Assembly (NCBI GenBank): GCA_942493265.1
Contig: OW818688.1
Location: forward strand, 3,286,001-3,350,000
From: UBA12481 sp942493265
GTDB lineage: Bacteria > Bacteroidota > Bacteroidia > Bacteroidales > UBA12481
Direction of reading: 5' to 3'
DNA length: 64,000 bases
Under the pieces are notes generated by a model. That model was not told the DNA's origin and made no database searches. It saw only the letters and a program-made list of their open reading frames with translations. This document shows positions 42,917-52,963 of the stretch, one piece after another. The first letter of the stretch is position 1; each line of letters begins with the position of its first letter. The translations under genes and the position numbers were made by a program.

Positions 42917-44725
42917 TTAGTTCTTAATTATTTCCTTGGTCTTTCCGCAGGTCAACATAGCCTGCCCAAAATATGGATTTGAAATCTGATCCGTCTCGCT
43001 CAACCAGTAAGCGCCCTTGTTATCGAACGCCATCGGGCAAAACTGGTAATAAACCGTTTTCCCCATCAGGCCAAAGGTTTTTATTGCTTTGTAAAACTGG
43101 TCGCTCAATCCAGAGAAAGCTAATCGTTGTTCTTCAATTTTATCGGATTTCAAAACCACACTGATTTGCTTGGCCAGGTTGTCTGACAGATCCATCCATT
43201 TCACATGGGCATCGCCGGTCAGCAATTTCATATCAATCTTTGACAAACTCTGGGTAAACTCTTGGGCTGCCTTTTTGACTTTCTTAACATCGCTATGCAC
43301 AAATTCATTCTTTAAACCAATATATTGATCCGAAAGGGTATTAAGCTGCATAACAAAATCCATGTTTACATCGATCTTTAAAATGGCTTCCTGGGGTTTT
43401 GCCACTTCCTGCTTGTTCTGATCACCAGCAGCCGGGTTGTCATCATCGCCCGACATATCCATTCCAGGCATTGTATTAGTTTTACCTCCCGCTTGATTCA
43501 TCATACTGGGTTTTCCCATCAGCTGGGCGGAAGCATCAATGTTGAAAGTGCCATTGGTGACAATTTCCTCCCCTTCGCTTAGCCCTTCAAGTACCACAAA
43601 GCTGTTACCCAGATCCGGTCCAATGGTAATTTCCCTCAAGAGGAATGTTGGCTCGGAAGTGTTCGGTACTTTTATATAAACGATCGATCGGGTACCGGTC
43701 CAAAGTACAGCGGATTCTGGGATGACCAGGTTATTATCGGTTCCGGGCAGCCGGTTTGTCAGGATACCGGTTGCAAACATTTCCGGCTTCAGCATATTCC
43801 CGCTGTTGGAAACTTCCACGCGCAATTGAGCCACACGGGTCTGGGCATTTATTACCGGATCAATGAAGGCAATTACTCCACTAAATTCCTTTCCCGGGAA
43901 TGATTGTAAAGTAAAAGCAACCTTGTCTCCCTTTCTGATCCAGGGCAGATCGCTTTCGTAGGCATCAAAAAGTGCCCATACATGGCTCAGATCGGCAATT
44001 TCATACAGCGGTGTTCCCTGTTGGACATAATCGCCCCTATTGACCTTTCTGGCTATGACAATCCCCGAAACGGTAGCAGTCACATCAAAAACCGTTTTCA
44101 CCTGACCACTCTTCTCAATACCGGCAATTTGGGCATCAGTAAATTTCCATTGCCTCAATTTCTCCCGTGCCGCTGAAATAATTGCAGTGTCCTTCATTTT
44201 AAGGGCTTCAAACAATTCCTGCTGGGCAGTCACCATGGATGGAGAATATATCTGAGCAATGGGCTGCCCTTTCCGAACTTCTTCGCCGGTAAAGTTTACC
44301 ATCAGCTGTTCAATACGACCAGCCAGGTGCGCCGACTGAGTTTGAACCAATCGTTCATCGGCCTGGATTTTTCCATACAGGCGAATTTCTTTAACAGGTG
44401 CCTGACTTGTTACGACCATGGTTTCAACTTCCGCGATCCTGGCTGCATCTTCGGTCATGGCAATCGAATTGGGATCAATCTGAACCGCATCCTGATTTAA
44501 GGGTATGAGGTCCATGCCGCAAAGCGGGCAGGGCCCGGGTTCATCCCGTCGTACGTTGGGATGCATGGAGCAGGTCCAAATAGTTTTCCCGGTTTCAGTA
44601 ACTATAGTCTCATGCTGGTGCCGAACCGGCGGATGATGAAATATCAGCCAGCCGCCAAAGAACCCGACCATCAATGCCAGGGTAAATTGCAGGTATCTGT
44701 TCTTTATTAATTTCTTGAATTTCAT
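42917..44725 (-). CDS. CusB-type RND periplasmic adaptor with HMBD and DUF3347
   Basis: The 602-residue adaptor links the inner-membrane pump to the outer-membrane channel. After an N-terminal membrane anchor (about residues 11-30) comes a heavy-metal-binding domain (residues 50-76; WTCSMHPNVRRDEPG, CPLCGMDLIP), then the adaptor core (lipoyl/hairpin region with RIEQLMVNFTGEEVRKGQ, beta-barrel with VVIPESAVLW), then a Met-rich linker (around residues 410-435, with NTMPGMDMSGD), and a C-terminal DUF3347 domain containing FCPMAF. The tandem metal-binding modules support a role in Cu(I)/Ag(I) delivery. It lies 14 bases from the channel gene. Confidence 0.94.
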   Translation of the reverse strand: MKFKKLIKNRYLQFTLALMVGFFGGWLIFHHPPVRHQHETIVTETGKTIWTCSMHPNVRRDEPGPCPLCGMDLIPLNQDAVQIDPNSIAMTEDAARIAEVETMVVTSQAPVKEIRLYGKIQADERLVQTQSAHLAGRIEQLMVNFTGEEVRKGQPIAQIYSPSMVTAQQELFEALKMKDTAIISAAREKLRQWKFTDAQIAGIEKSGQVKTVFDVTATVSGIVIARKVNRGDYVQQGTPLYEIADLSHVWALFDAYESDLPWIRKGDKVAFTLQSFPGKEFSGVIAFIDPVINAQTRVAQLRVEVSNSGNMLKPEMFATGILTNRLPGTDNNLVIPESAVLWTGTRSIVYIKVPNTSEPTFLLREITIGPDLGNSFVVLEGLSEGEEIVTNGTFNIDASAQLMGKPSMMNQAGGKTNTMPGMDMSGDDDNPAAGDQNKQEVAKPQEAILKIDVNMDFVMQLNTLSDQYIGLKNEFVHSDVKKVKKAAQEFTQSLSKIDMKLLTGDAHVKWMDLSDNLAKQISVVLKSDKIEEQRLAFSGLSDQFYKAIKTFGLMGKTVYYQFCPMAFDNKGAYWLSETDQISNPYFGQAMLTCGKTKEIIKN

Positions 44726-44739
44726 GTATTTGGTGTGAT

Positions 44740-46185
44740 TTAGTTATACGATATGATTGAAAGCAACCGTGCAATGGCTGTATTCCGATCAACCACCGCT
44801 TCAATTTGTTTATACTGATAATCCAGTAATTGCTGCTGCATCCGCAGGATTTCTTCAAAATTAGTCCCGGCGGTTGAAAAAGAGCTGGTCAGGAGTGTTA
44901 CTGTTTTCTCAGCCAACGCTGCCTGTCGTTTATTCAATTCTACGCGTCGCTCTGCATCCTTTAGCTGCTCAACCGATTCCTGAAAGGAAACGGTAAGTTC
45001 ATTCCGGGCATTAACAGCGGATTCGCCGGCAGCATCCCTGAAAAATACGGCTTCGCGTTGCAGTGCGTTATACTTTTTACGGTAAATGGGCAAGGTAGCC
45101 GTAACCATCGGCATGACCATGTCCTTTCCATTCATCATGGAGGCAGCATCCGTCCGCTGTTGAATCACCGAATAATTAAGGCCTAATCCGATCATGGGAT
45201 AACCCATTTTTTTCGCCATGATTATCCTGGATTCATTTGCTGCCCTATCGGCTTCGTACATCCTGATCATGGGATTATTGAGAATACTGTCGGCCAACAT
45301 TGAAGTGGAACCCGGAAGGGTGGCTTCCGGCAAGGAATCACCAACGAATACTTCTGAATCCTTGTTTCTGCTCAGGTAACTGTTGAAACGAACCTTACTG
45401 GTCTTTAGTTGGTCGTCAAGTAATGCCAGTCTGTTCTCCAGGGAGCCGATTTCCATCTGAACCCGCAGAAGGTCAACCAAACCGCCCTGGTTCGAATTAC
45501 CCATGGCCGCTGAAGGGGAATTCACCATGCTAGTGGAGCTGCCGGATGAACTGGTATTGGAATTACCCATACCCCCGCCGGACATGCCAGAATTGCCTTG
45601 TTTCTGTGTGTCGCCTTTGTCCGGTATCATACCGCTTGTTCCTGCCGATGCCGGGGAATTGGCTGCTTTAAACCGGATAAGTGCCATCCGTTCCAGGGAT
45701 TTCAGCAAGGCAAGGTTCTTCTCGGTGATACCGATCTCCTTCTGGATCCGGAATACTTGGTACCAGGCTGTTTTAACATCCAGAAACAGGTCATTCTTTA
45801 CTCCCAGCATCTCCTGGTATCGGGCAAGCGCCATTTTTGAGGCTTCATCCTTGGCTGCTTTCAGGGTGCCGAACCAGGGTGACATCTGCATCACCCTGAT
45901 ATCAGCCACTTGATTACCGGCAACCAGTTCCATGGGTGTTATAAAGAAACTGAACTGCATCTCCGGATCAGGCAATGAGCCGGCTTGTGGGATCTTCTCC
46001 AACGCAGCCTGATATAGTGAATATTTGGCTTTCAGGCCAGGATTATTCGATGCAGCCTCTTTAAGATATCCGGCGAGTGAATCGGTTTGTTGGGCACCTG
46101 CTGACATCCAAACCCCCAAGAAAATCCAAAGGGATATGGTTTTGAGCAATCTTTGCTTTAACTGGATCATATTAGGAATTAACAT
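44740..46185 (-). CDS. CusC-type TolC-family outer membrane channel
   Basis: The start at 46185 is chosen because a GAGGAG Shine-Dalgarno lies about eight bases upstream; it overlaps the cusA 3' end by 14 bases (481 residues). A signal peptide ends near residue 31 (SAGA). The body follows the TolC pattern of two helical/beta repeats (AASNNPGLKAKYSLYQAA, GSLPDPEMQFSF; QMEIGSLENRLALLDDQL). Residues about 176-235 form an insertion rich in Ser, Gly, Asn and Met that is not usual for the family. Order cusA-cusC-cusB on the minus strand shows one metal-efflux operon. Confidence 0.92.
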   Translation of the reverse strand: MLIPNMIQLKQRLLKTISLWIFLGVWMSAGAQQTDSLAGYLKEAASNNPGLKAKYSLYQAALEKIPQAGSLPDPEMQFSFFITPMELVAGNQVADIRVMQMSPWFGTLKAAKDEASKMALARYQEMLGVKNDLFLDVKTAWYQVFRIQKEIGITEKNLALLKSLERMALIRFKAANSPASAGTSGMIPDKGDTQKQGNSGMSGGGMGNSNTSSSGSSTSMVNSPSAAMGNSNQGGLVDLLRVQMEIGSLENRLALLDDQLKTSKVRFNSYLSRNKDSEVFVGDSLPEATLPGSTSMLADSILNNPMIRMYEADRAANESRIIMAKKMGYPMIGLGLNYSVIQQRTDAASMMNGKDMVMPMVTATLPIYRKKYNALQREAVFFRDAAGESAVNARNELTVSFQESVEQLKDAERRVELNKRQAALAEKTVTLLTSSFSTAGTNFEEILRMQQQLLDYQYKQIEAVVDRNTAIARLLSIISYN

Positions 46186-49100
46186 CTTGATTCTCCTCAA
46201 TAGCTTTATTTTTTCTGATTTCTGATTTTACAGCACCTTCTCTCCAAATGCTTTGAAGGATAGGAACCACAAAAATGGTCATGATCTGGATGGTCATTCC
46301 CCCAAATGTCGGGATGGCCATTGGCACCATAATGTCAGCTCCTTTTCCGGTGGAAGTGAGAACCGGCAACAGGGCAATTATTGCAGTGGCAGCGGTCATC
46401 ATGGCCGGCCGTACCCGTTTCTTGCCGGCTTCCACGACAGCCTCACGCACCGCCTCGACCGTATGGGGTTTTCTTCGCTCAAATACATCATGTATGTATG
46501 TACCCATGATAACCCCGTCATTGGTAGCAATACCGAACAGGGCAATGAACCCCACCCAAACCGCCACACTGAGGTTGATTTCATGCATTTGAAACAGGTG
46601 CCTCATGTTTACCCCGGCAACCGCGAAGTTCATGAACCAGGGCTGCCCGTATAACCATAAGAAAATAAACCCGCCGGAGAAGGCAACAAACACGCCTGAA
46701 AAGTGAATGGTGGATGCAGTAACGGTTTTAAACTGGAAATATAGCAGCAGGAAAATAATCATCAGGCTGATGGGAATAACCACTGACAGCCGTTTGGTTG
46801 CCCGGATCTGCTGTTCATAGTTTCCGGCAAATTTGAAAGTCACCCCGGGGGTAATCTTCAATTCGCCGGACTCGATCTTTTGATTAATGAACCGCTGAGC
46901 CTCTTCCACTACATCCACTTCGGCCTTGCTGGCAATCTTATCAAAAATGACATAGCCGTTTAAAAAGGTGTTTTCACTGCGGATCATTTGAGGACCTCGT
47001 GTGTAAATGATTTCGGCAAGTTCACCCAGCGGAACCTGAACGCCTGTCATCGAGGGTACGATAACCTTTTTCAGATCTGCAGTTGAGGTGCGCAACTCCC
47101 TGGCATACCTGACCCGTATCGGAAATCTTTCCCGGCCTTCCACTGTGGTTGACAAGGCCATTCCACCAACTGCCGTCTGCAGAACTGACTGTACATCGGT
47201 TACCGACAGACCATAACGGGCGATGGCTTCCCGGTTCAGTTTAATCTCGATATACGGTGCACCTACTGCCCGATCGTAAAAAACCGAAGTAGCCTGGATG
47301 GAAGGAACCTCTTTCAATATCCTCTCGAAATCCAGACCTGCCTGTTCAATAGATTCCAGGTCGGGACCGTATACCTTCAAACCCATCGGAGCCCGCATAC
47401 CAGTGGAGAGCATCACCAACCGGGTTTGGATAGGCTGTAGTTTCGGAGCGGAAGTGAGTCCGGGAAGATTGGTAACCTTTACGATTTCATTCCAGATGTC
47501 ATCCGGGCTTTTAATCTGGGGCCGCCATTGTCTGTAATTTTCCCCGTGTTCATCCAGTATAAGGTTTTCACGCGGGATCAACCGGAATTCTTCCTTTCGG
47601 GGATTATATTTTGTTCCATCTTTCAGTACGAAATTATCATCCCTATCCACCTTGAATTTCATGCGGTAACCGTTTTCATTAAGCATGAATTCAGAGCGGT
47701 AGTTGATCGTATTTTCAAACATCTGTACCGGCGCGGGATCCAGCGCCGAGTTCACCCGTCCCCATTTGCCGACGGCTATTTCTACCTCCGGAATCGTTGA
47801 GAGCCTCTTATCCAGCTGCTGAACGTATTCTATATTCCGTTCGATTCCTGCATGCGGCATGCTGGTCGGCATGAGCAGGAAGGAACCTTCGTCGAGTGCA
47901 GGCATGAATTCCTTTCCAACACCCGGGAATGCGTTCATGGCTCCTGACCAGAAGGAGGTTTCACGAATATTCCATCCAATTTTTCCAACGCCATTCCTCA
48001 CAAATCCAAATGATTTATCGAACCCTTGCCAGATCATCAAGCCGAAGAGCACAGTAAATACCGGTATCATTAAAAAAGTGAACTTGTGTCGCAGGCACCA
48101 GCGAAGGATGGGCTCATAGAAATGAATCATGATCATCAGCATGGCGAGGATGACCCCGATCAACGAACCGACAAACAGGAAGTTTACGGTGGTTCCATTA
48201 TGTGTTCCAAGCGGAAGCCACTCAACTGTCAGGTAATAAGCAGCAATAAGAATGATCAGCCCAATATTGATGTATCGTGGAATCTCCCTGCGATTCTCAG
48301 GCCAGCTGTCACTTAGGAAGTTGTTAAATCCGATTAGCGTCAGGGCTAATGAGGGCCATGCCCCCAGGAAAATGAACCCAGCTATACCACCGAGGATGAG
48401 CACGAAATTCCATATTTTTCGCCATTTGCCCTTGTCGAAATCCAGGGAATAAATGTAGTAGGCTAGCATAGGAAGAACTACCATCCCCAAAACGTAGGAG
48501 GATGTGATAGCGAATGTTTTGGTAAAGGCGAGCGGCCGGAACAGTTTACCTTCAGATGCCTCCATGGCAAAAACCGGAAGGAAACTGGCAATCGTCGTTG
48601 CCAGGGCAACCGTAACAGCAGCTCTGACCTCGGTGGTTCCCAAATAAACCAGGTCAACAAGATCCCGTCCCCGAAGTTTTCGGTTTCCGGGCATTTCAAG
48701 GTGCCGGTTGATATTTTCAATATCTACAATACCTATATCAACCATAATACCGATGGCAATGGCGATACCGGATAGTGCAACGATATTGGCTTCGATCCCG
48801 AATAGTCGCATCAGGATAAAGGTCATGAGCACCCCGACCGGCAAAAGGAAGGAAACGATAAAAGAAGCCTGTAGATTCATCAGCAATAGGATGATGACAA
48901 TAATGCTGATCAGGACTTCATGGGTGAGGGCCGATTCAAGTGTACCGATAGTTTCCTGGATCAGGCCGGTCCGGTCATAGAATGGCACAACGGTTACTTT
49001 GGAAACGGTACCATCGGCAAGGGTTTTTGATGGCAGTCCCGGTTCAAGTTCCTTGATTTTTGCTTTAACATTATTTATCACCTCCATCGGGTTTGAACCA

Positions 49101-50029
49101 TAGCGGGCAACCACCACGGCTCCTGTGGCTTCGGCGCCTCCCTTATCCAGGCCACCCCTCCGCGTAGCCGGACCAAAACTTACCCGGGCGACATCACCTA
49201 ACCTGACGGGTACATTATTGTTTACGGTAACAACGGCAAGTTTCAGATCATCAAGGGTTTTTATGTATCCAAGTCCGCGAATCACATATTCCACCTGGTT
49301 CAGTTCAATGGTCTCTGCTCCGATATCCAGGTTGCTTTTGCTCACGGCATCCATGATCTGCATGACATTGACTCCGTAGGCTTTCATAGCTTCGGGATTA
49401 ATATCGACCTGGTACTCCTTTACATATCCGCCGACGGAGGCAACTTCTGCAACTCCTTCGGCAGATGCCAGAGAATACTTCACGTAATAATCCTGTATCG
49501 TTCGCAATTCCTGCGGATCCCAGCCGCCGGTCGGTTTCCCGGTTTTCGGGTCCCGTCCTTCCAAAGTATACCAGAAAATCTGGCCCAGTGCCGTAGCATC
49601 CGGACCTAGTGTTGGCTGAACATTTGGTGGAAGGGTTCCGGTGGGGAGAGAATTAAGTTTCTCCAAAATTCTGGAACGGCTCCAATAAAACTCGACATTA
49701 TCCTTAAAAATGATATAGATGAATGACATCCCGAACATGGAAGTGCTCCGGATGGTTTTCACCCCAGGGATACCCAGCAACGCTGATGATAGTGGGTATG
49801 AAACCTGATTCTCGATATCCCGTGGCGACCGGCCCATCCATTCGGTGGCCACGATCTGTTGGTTTTCGCCAATGTCAGGAATGGCATCCACGGCCACCGG
49901 ATCACGTGGTAAAAATCCAAGGTGCAAGTTGAAAGGAGCTGTCACCAATCCCCAGGTAATAAATACCAGGAGTAATAAGGCCGAAACCAGCCGGTGCTCG
50001 AGAAAGTATTTTAGAATTCGGTTAAGCAT
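46172..50029 (-). CDS. CusA/CzcA-family heavy-metal RND pump
   Basis: This inner-membrane proton-driven pump exports metal from periplasm or cytoplasm. It has 1285 residues against about 1050 for typical CusA. The TM4 motif AIGIMVDIGIVDIEN resembles the CusA (monovalent Cu/Ag) pattern more than the CzcA pattern. Other blocks are DIGENQQIVATEWMGRSP, GGYVKEYQVDINPE, and GKKRVRPAMMTAATAIIALLP. Much of the extra length is an inserted hydrophobic segment (about 48085-48470) with further membrane helices, and a second charged insertion lies around EFRLIPREN. Transcribed between the ATPase and channel genes. Confidence 0.95.
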   Translation of the reverse strand: MLNRILKYFLEHRLVSALLLLVFITWGLVTAPFNLHLGFLPRDPVAVDAIPDIGENQQIVATEWMGRSPRDIENQVSYPLSSALLGIPGVKTIRSTSMFGMSFIYIIFKDNVEFYWSRSRILEKLNSLPTGTLPPNVQPTLGPDATALGQIFWYTLEGRDPKTGKPTGGWDPQELRTIQDYYVKYSLASAEGVAEVASVGGYVKEYQVDINPEAMKAYGVNVMQIMDAVSKSNLDIGAETIELNQVEYVIRGLGYIKTLDDLKLAVVTVNNNVPVRLGDVARVSFGPATRRGGLDKGGAEATGAVVVARYGSNPMEVINNVKAKIKELEPGLPSKTLADGTVSKVTVVPFYDRTGLIQETIGTLESALTHEVLISIIVIILLLMNLQASFIVSFLLPVGVLMTFILMRLFGIEANIVALSGIAIAIGIMVDIGIVDIENINRHLEMPGNRKLRGRDLVDLVYLGTTEVRAAVTVALATTIASFLPVFAMEASEGKLFRPLAFTKTFAITSSYVLGMVVLPMLAYYIYSLDFDKGKWRKIWNFVLILGGIAGFIFLGAWPSLALTLIGFNNFLSDSWPENRREIPRYINIGLIILIAAYYLTVEWLPLGTHNGTTVNFLFVGSLIGVILAMLMIMIHFYEPILRWCLRHKFTFLMIPVFTVLFGLMIWQGFDKSFGFVRNGVGKIGWNIRETSFWSGAMNAFPGVGKEFMPALDEGSFLLMPTSMPHAGIERNIEYVQQLDKRLSTIPEVEIAVGKWGRVNSALDPAPVQMFENTINYRSEFMLNENGYRMKFKVDRDDNFVLKDGTKYNPRKEEFRLIPRENLILDEHGENYRQWRPQIKSPDDIWNEIVKVTNLPGLTSAPKLQPIQTRLVMLSTGMRAPMGLKVYGPDLESIEQAGLDFERILKEVPSIQATSVFYDRAVGAPYIEIKLNREAIARYGLSVTDVQSVLQTAVGGMALSTTVEGRERFPIRVRYARELRTSTADLKKVIVPSMTGVQVPLGELAEIIYTRGPQMIRSENTFLNGYVIFDKIASKAEVDVVEEAQRFINQKIESGELKITPGVTFKFAGNYEQQIRATKRLSVVIPISLMIIFLLLYFQFKTVTASTIHFSGVFVAFSGGFIFLWLYGQPWFMNFAVAGVNMRHLFQMHEINLSVAVWVGFIALFGIATNDGVIMGTYIHDVFERRKPHTVEAVREAVVEAGKKRVRPAMMTAATAIIALLPVLTSTGKGADIMVPMAIPTFGGMTIQIMTIFVVPILQSIWREGAVKSEIRKNKAIEENQDVNS

Positions 50030-50039
50030 GGTATTGGGG

Positions 50040-52379
50040 TTATTTATTTCTTAAACGAAGGGCATTTGCGATAACTGAAACTGAACTGAAGCTCATGGCT
50101 GCCGCTGCAATCATTGGGCTCAGCAATACTCCGAAAACAGGGTAGAGCAAACCGGCTGCAATCGGAACACCCAGGATATTGTAAACAAATGCGAAAAATA
50201 AATTTTGCCGGATATTCCGCATCACTGAATGGCTCAGATCCTTGGCACGGACAATCCCATTCAGATCGCCCTTCACGAGAGTGATTTCCGCACTCTGCAT
50301 GGCAATATCGGTCCCGGTGCCCATTGCTATCCCAATGTTCGCCTGAGCCAATGCCGGCGCATCATTAATACCATCACCAGCCATTGCGACCACATGTCCC
50401 TGATCCTGAAATTCTTTTACTTTCTTGTATTTATCATCCGGGAGGCAATCGGCCTGATAACCGTCGAGATGCAACTCCCCGGCTACAGCTTTGGCGGTGA
50501 TTTCATTATCACCAGTGAGCATGATGACCTTCATACCCAATTTTTGTAACGATTGAATGGCTTTGACCGAAGTTTCCTTGATTTTATCTGTCACTCCGAC
50601 AATACCTTCCACTTTATTACCGAGGACCAGAAACATTACTGTTTGACCGGTGTTTTGCCAATCCTCAACCAACTGTTTATTGGCAGCATCAATCGAGGCA
50701 TCAAAGTCATCAAGCAAACGCTTGTTCCCAAGACCGATCTTCTTTCCATCAAATTGAGCGATCACTCCCTTGCCCGTGACAGATTCAAAATTTGTAATTT
50801 TTAATAATCCGATATTTCTTTCGGAAGCTCCGGAAATAATGGCACTGGCAAGAGGATGTTCGCTGTCTTTGTCAATAGAAGCGGCTAATTCGAGAATTTC
50901 AACATCTTCAAAATCCCCGAATGATTTAAAGCCTTTCAGGCTGGGTTTTCCCTCAGTTATAGTCCCGGTTTTATCAATAATCAAGATGTCGACTTTATCC
51001 ATTTCCTCAATCGCGCCTGCATCTTTTACCAGGATTCCCGATTGGGCTCCCCGGCCGGTGCCTACCATGATGGACATGGGTGTGGCCAACCCCAGTGCAC
51101 AGGGGCATGCGATTATCAACACCGATATGGCATTAACAAATGCGTATACATAAGCCGGTTGAGGTCCCCAAATTGCCCACACTCCAAAGGTGATCAATGA
51201 TATACCAACGATAATCTGTACGAAATACCTTGCAACCACATCGGCTGTCTTTTGAATAGGTGCTCTGGATCTGCTGGCTTCATTGACCATTTCAATGATC
51301 CTGGCCAACAAGGTATCATTACCCACCTTCTCGGCTGTCATATCGAAAACGGTTGTTCCATTGATAGTACCGCCTGTTACCTTATCTCCTTTGGATTTGT
51401 CAACAGGCATAGGTTCTCCGGTAATCATGCTTTCATCAATAATGGCATTCCCCTCATTTATCAATCCATCAACCGGTATCTTTTCACCCGGTTTCACCCG
51501 CAGAATATCACCCACTTTGACTTGTTCCAGTGGAATTTCTTCAACTTCTCCGTTACGAACGATCCTTGCTACTGGCGGGACCAGATTCAGTAAGGCTTTT
51601 ATAGCCGAGTTGGTTTTGCTGTGTGATTTTAGTTCCAATACCTGACCCAACAGGACTAGAGTCAATATCACCGCGGCAGCTTCGAAATAGGAATGAACGT
51701 TTCCTTGCATATCTTTAAACTGCACAGGAAATATCCCTGGAACCAGCAATCCAAATACACTAAAGAGATAGGCAGCGCCAACCCCTATGGAAATTAATGT
51801 CCACATATTGGGAGACCACCTTCTGATAGAATTCCAACCCCGTTTAAAGAATTCTCCGCCAGAATAAAGAACGACAGGGGTTGCCAGGGCGAATTGGATC
51901 CAATTCCACACCTTTTTTGAAAAGATGGCTTCCAGGTGCAGAAAGGGTATCATTTCCGACATAGCAATAATAAAAACCGGTATGCTCAGGGCCAATGCAA
52001 TCCAGAATCTTCGAGCCATTTCCCGGTAGGCTATTTCTTCCTCATTGGTATCCGCTGGTTTTTCGGGAACCAGATCCATGCCACAAATGGGGCAACTACC
52101 AGGTTTGTCATTCTTTACCTGCGGGTGCATCGGGCAAGTATAAGCCCCATTGCTCCTGGACAATTTTTCCGGCGCATGGGTTTCATGACCCTGTTGGATC
52201 GGATGATCTGTATGGTTGCCTACCTCATGCTTATGATGACTATGTGCGTCATGCTTAATATGGTCGTCGACGGGAACCAGGTGCATATGACAAACCGGGC
52301 AATCACCAGGTTGCTCATATACCCGTTCTCCTTCGCATTTCATGGGACAGGAATATTTTATCATGTTATTTGATTTCAT
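50040..52379 (-). CDS. copper-translocating P1B-type ATPase with two HMBD domains
   Basis: The 779-residue ATPase moves Cu(I)/Ag(I) out of the cytoplasm. The N-terminus carries two heavy-metal-binding domains (residues 9-36 with YSCPMKCEGE and CPVCHMHLVP; 80-105 with YTCPMHPQVKND and CPICGMDLVP) joined by a His-rich linker with ten His between residues 40 and 68, and no HMA domain. Then come the membrane helices, the actuator TGEPMPVDK, the transport motif ACPCALGLATP, phosphorylation motif DKTGTITEG, and hinge GDGINDAPAL. It lies 10 bases from cusA. Confidence 0.96.
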   Translation of the reverse strand: MKSNNMIKYSCPMKCEGERVYEQPGDCPVCHMHLVPVDDHIKHDAHSHHKHEVGNHTDHPIQQGHETHAPEKLSRSNGAYTCPMHPQVKNDKPGSCPICGMDLVPEKPADTNEEEIAYREMARRFWIALALSIPVFIIAMSEMIPFLHLEAIFSKKVWNWIQFALATPVVLYSGGEFFKRGWNSIRRWSPNMWTLISIGVGAAYLFSVFGLLVPGIFPVQFKDMQGNVHSYFEAAAVILTLVLLGQVLELKSHSKTNSAIKALLNLVPPVARIVRNGEVEEIPLEQVKVGDILRVKPGEKIPVDGLINEGNAIIDESMITGEPMPVDKSKGDKVTGGTINGTTVFDMTAEKVGNDTLLARIIEMVNEASRSRAPIQKTADVVARYFVQIIVGISLITFGVWAIWGPQPAYVYAFVNAISVLIIACPCALGLATPMSIMVGTGRGAQSGILVKDAGAIEEMDKVDILIIDKTGTITEGKPSLKGFKSFGDFEDVEILELAASIDKDSEHPLASAIISGASERNIGLLKITNFESVTGKGVIAQFDGKKIGLGNKRLLDDFDASIDAANKQLVEDWQNTGQTVMFLVLGNKVEGIVGVTDKIKETSVKAIQSLQKLGMKVIMLTGDNEITAKAVAGELHLDGYQADCLPDDKYKKVKEFQDQGHVVAMAGDGINDAPALAQANIGIAMGTGTDIAMQSAEITLVKGDLNGIVRAKDLSHSVMRNIRQNLFFAFVYNILGVPIAAGLLYPVFGVLLSPMIAAAAMSFSSVSVIANALRLRNK

Positions 52380-52567
52380 AAATCATTTTTTATTTTATTA
52401 CATTGTTATCCAGGCTAATAAGTTACTCAATAAAAATTTATGTATTGGTATTTTACCAGGTACATCAATAATTTGGTGAAAGTGATACTTAATGTAAAAA
52501 GGGAATGCAACTACCCGGAATGGATAATTGTTCTATTACCCGAAGAAGTCGGGATGGCAAAATTTAG

Positions 52568-52942
52568 CTAAATCAGATATTGCTGCAACTTGGAGAGCCG
52601 CCGGCCAACCGTGGGTGGGGGTGATTCCTCCGGATATTTCTGTTGAATTATCTCGTCAACCGTCAGGAATGTTTCACCCTGGCAAGTAACCACTATTGGG
52701 AGGTCCAAACTGGTAACCGAGAAATCAACCTGATTTGCTGAGGATAGAAAGTCATTTTTGAGTTGAAAAGTGGTGGCGTTATCATGACAGCAGTCCTCCG
52801 GATGTTCACAGCACGGTTTTGGCGTGTGAAACACAGAAAACGCCATCAGCGTATTGCCGCAATAATGGTAATGGAAAGTTACTCCTGTTGTTGTAAGTAA
52901 CAGGATGAAAACCAAAAGGCCGTTTGCTATTTTCTTTGCCAT
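52568..52942 (-). CDS. HYC_CC_PP family exported protein
   Basis: The ATG at 52942 gives 124 residues with a signal peptide (about 1-20). The family name motifs are all present: HYHYCGNTL (HYC), PCCEHPEDCCHD (CC) and ESPPPTV (PP). HYC_CC_PP proteins occur beside copper and silver efflux genes in Bacteroidota, and the Cys/His pattern suggests binding of a soft metal; the function is not established. It is the first gene of the copper operon, 188 bases upstream of the ATPase gene; that gap holds no clear promoter. Confidence 0.9.
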   Translation of the reverse strand: MAKKIANGLLVFILLLTTTGVTFHYHYCGNTLMAFSVFHTPKPCCEHPEDCCHDNATTFQLKNDFLSSANQVDFSVTSLDLPIVVTCQGETFLTVDEIIQQKYPEESPPPTVGRRLSKLQQYLI

Positions 52943-52963
52943 TATAAGATTAACACTCACCAG

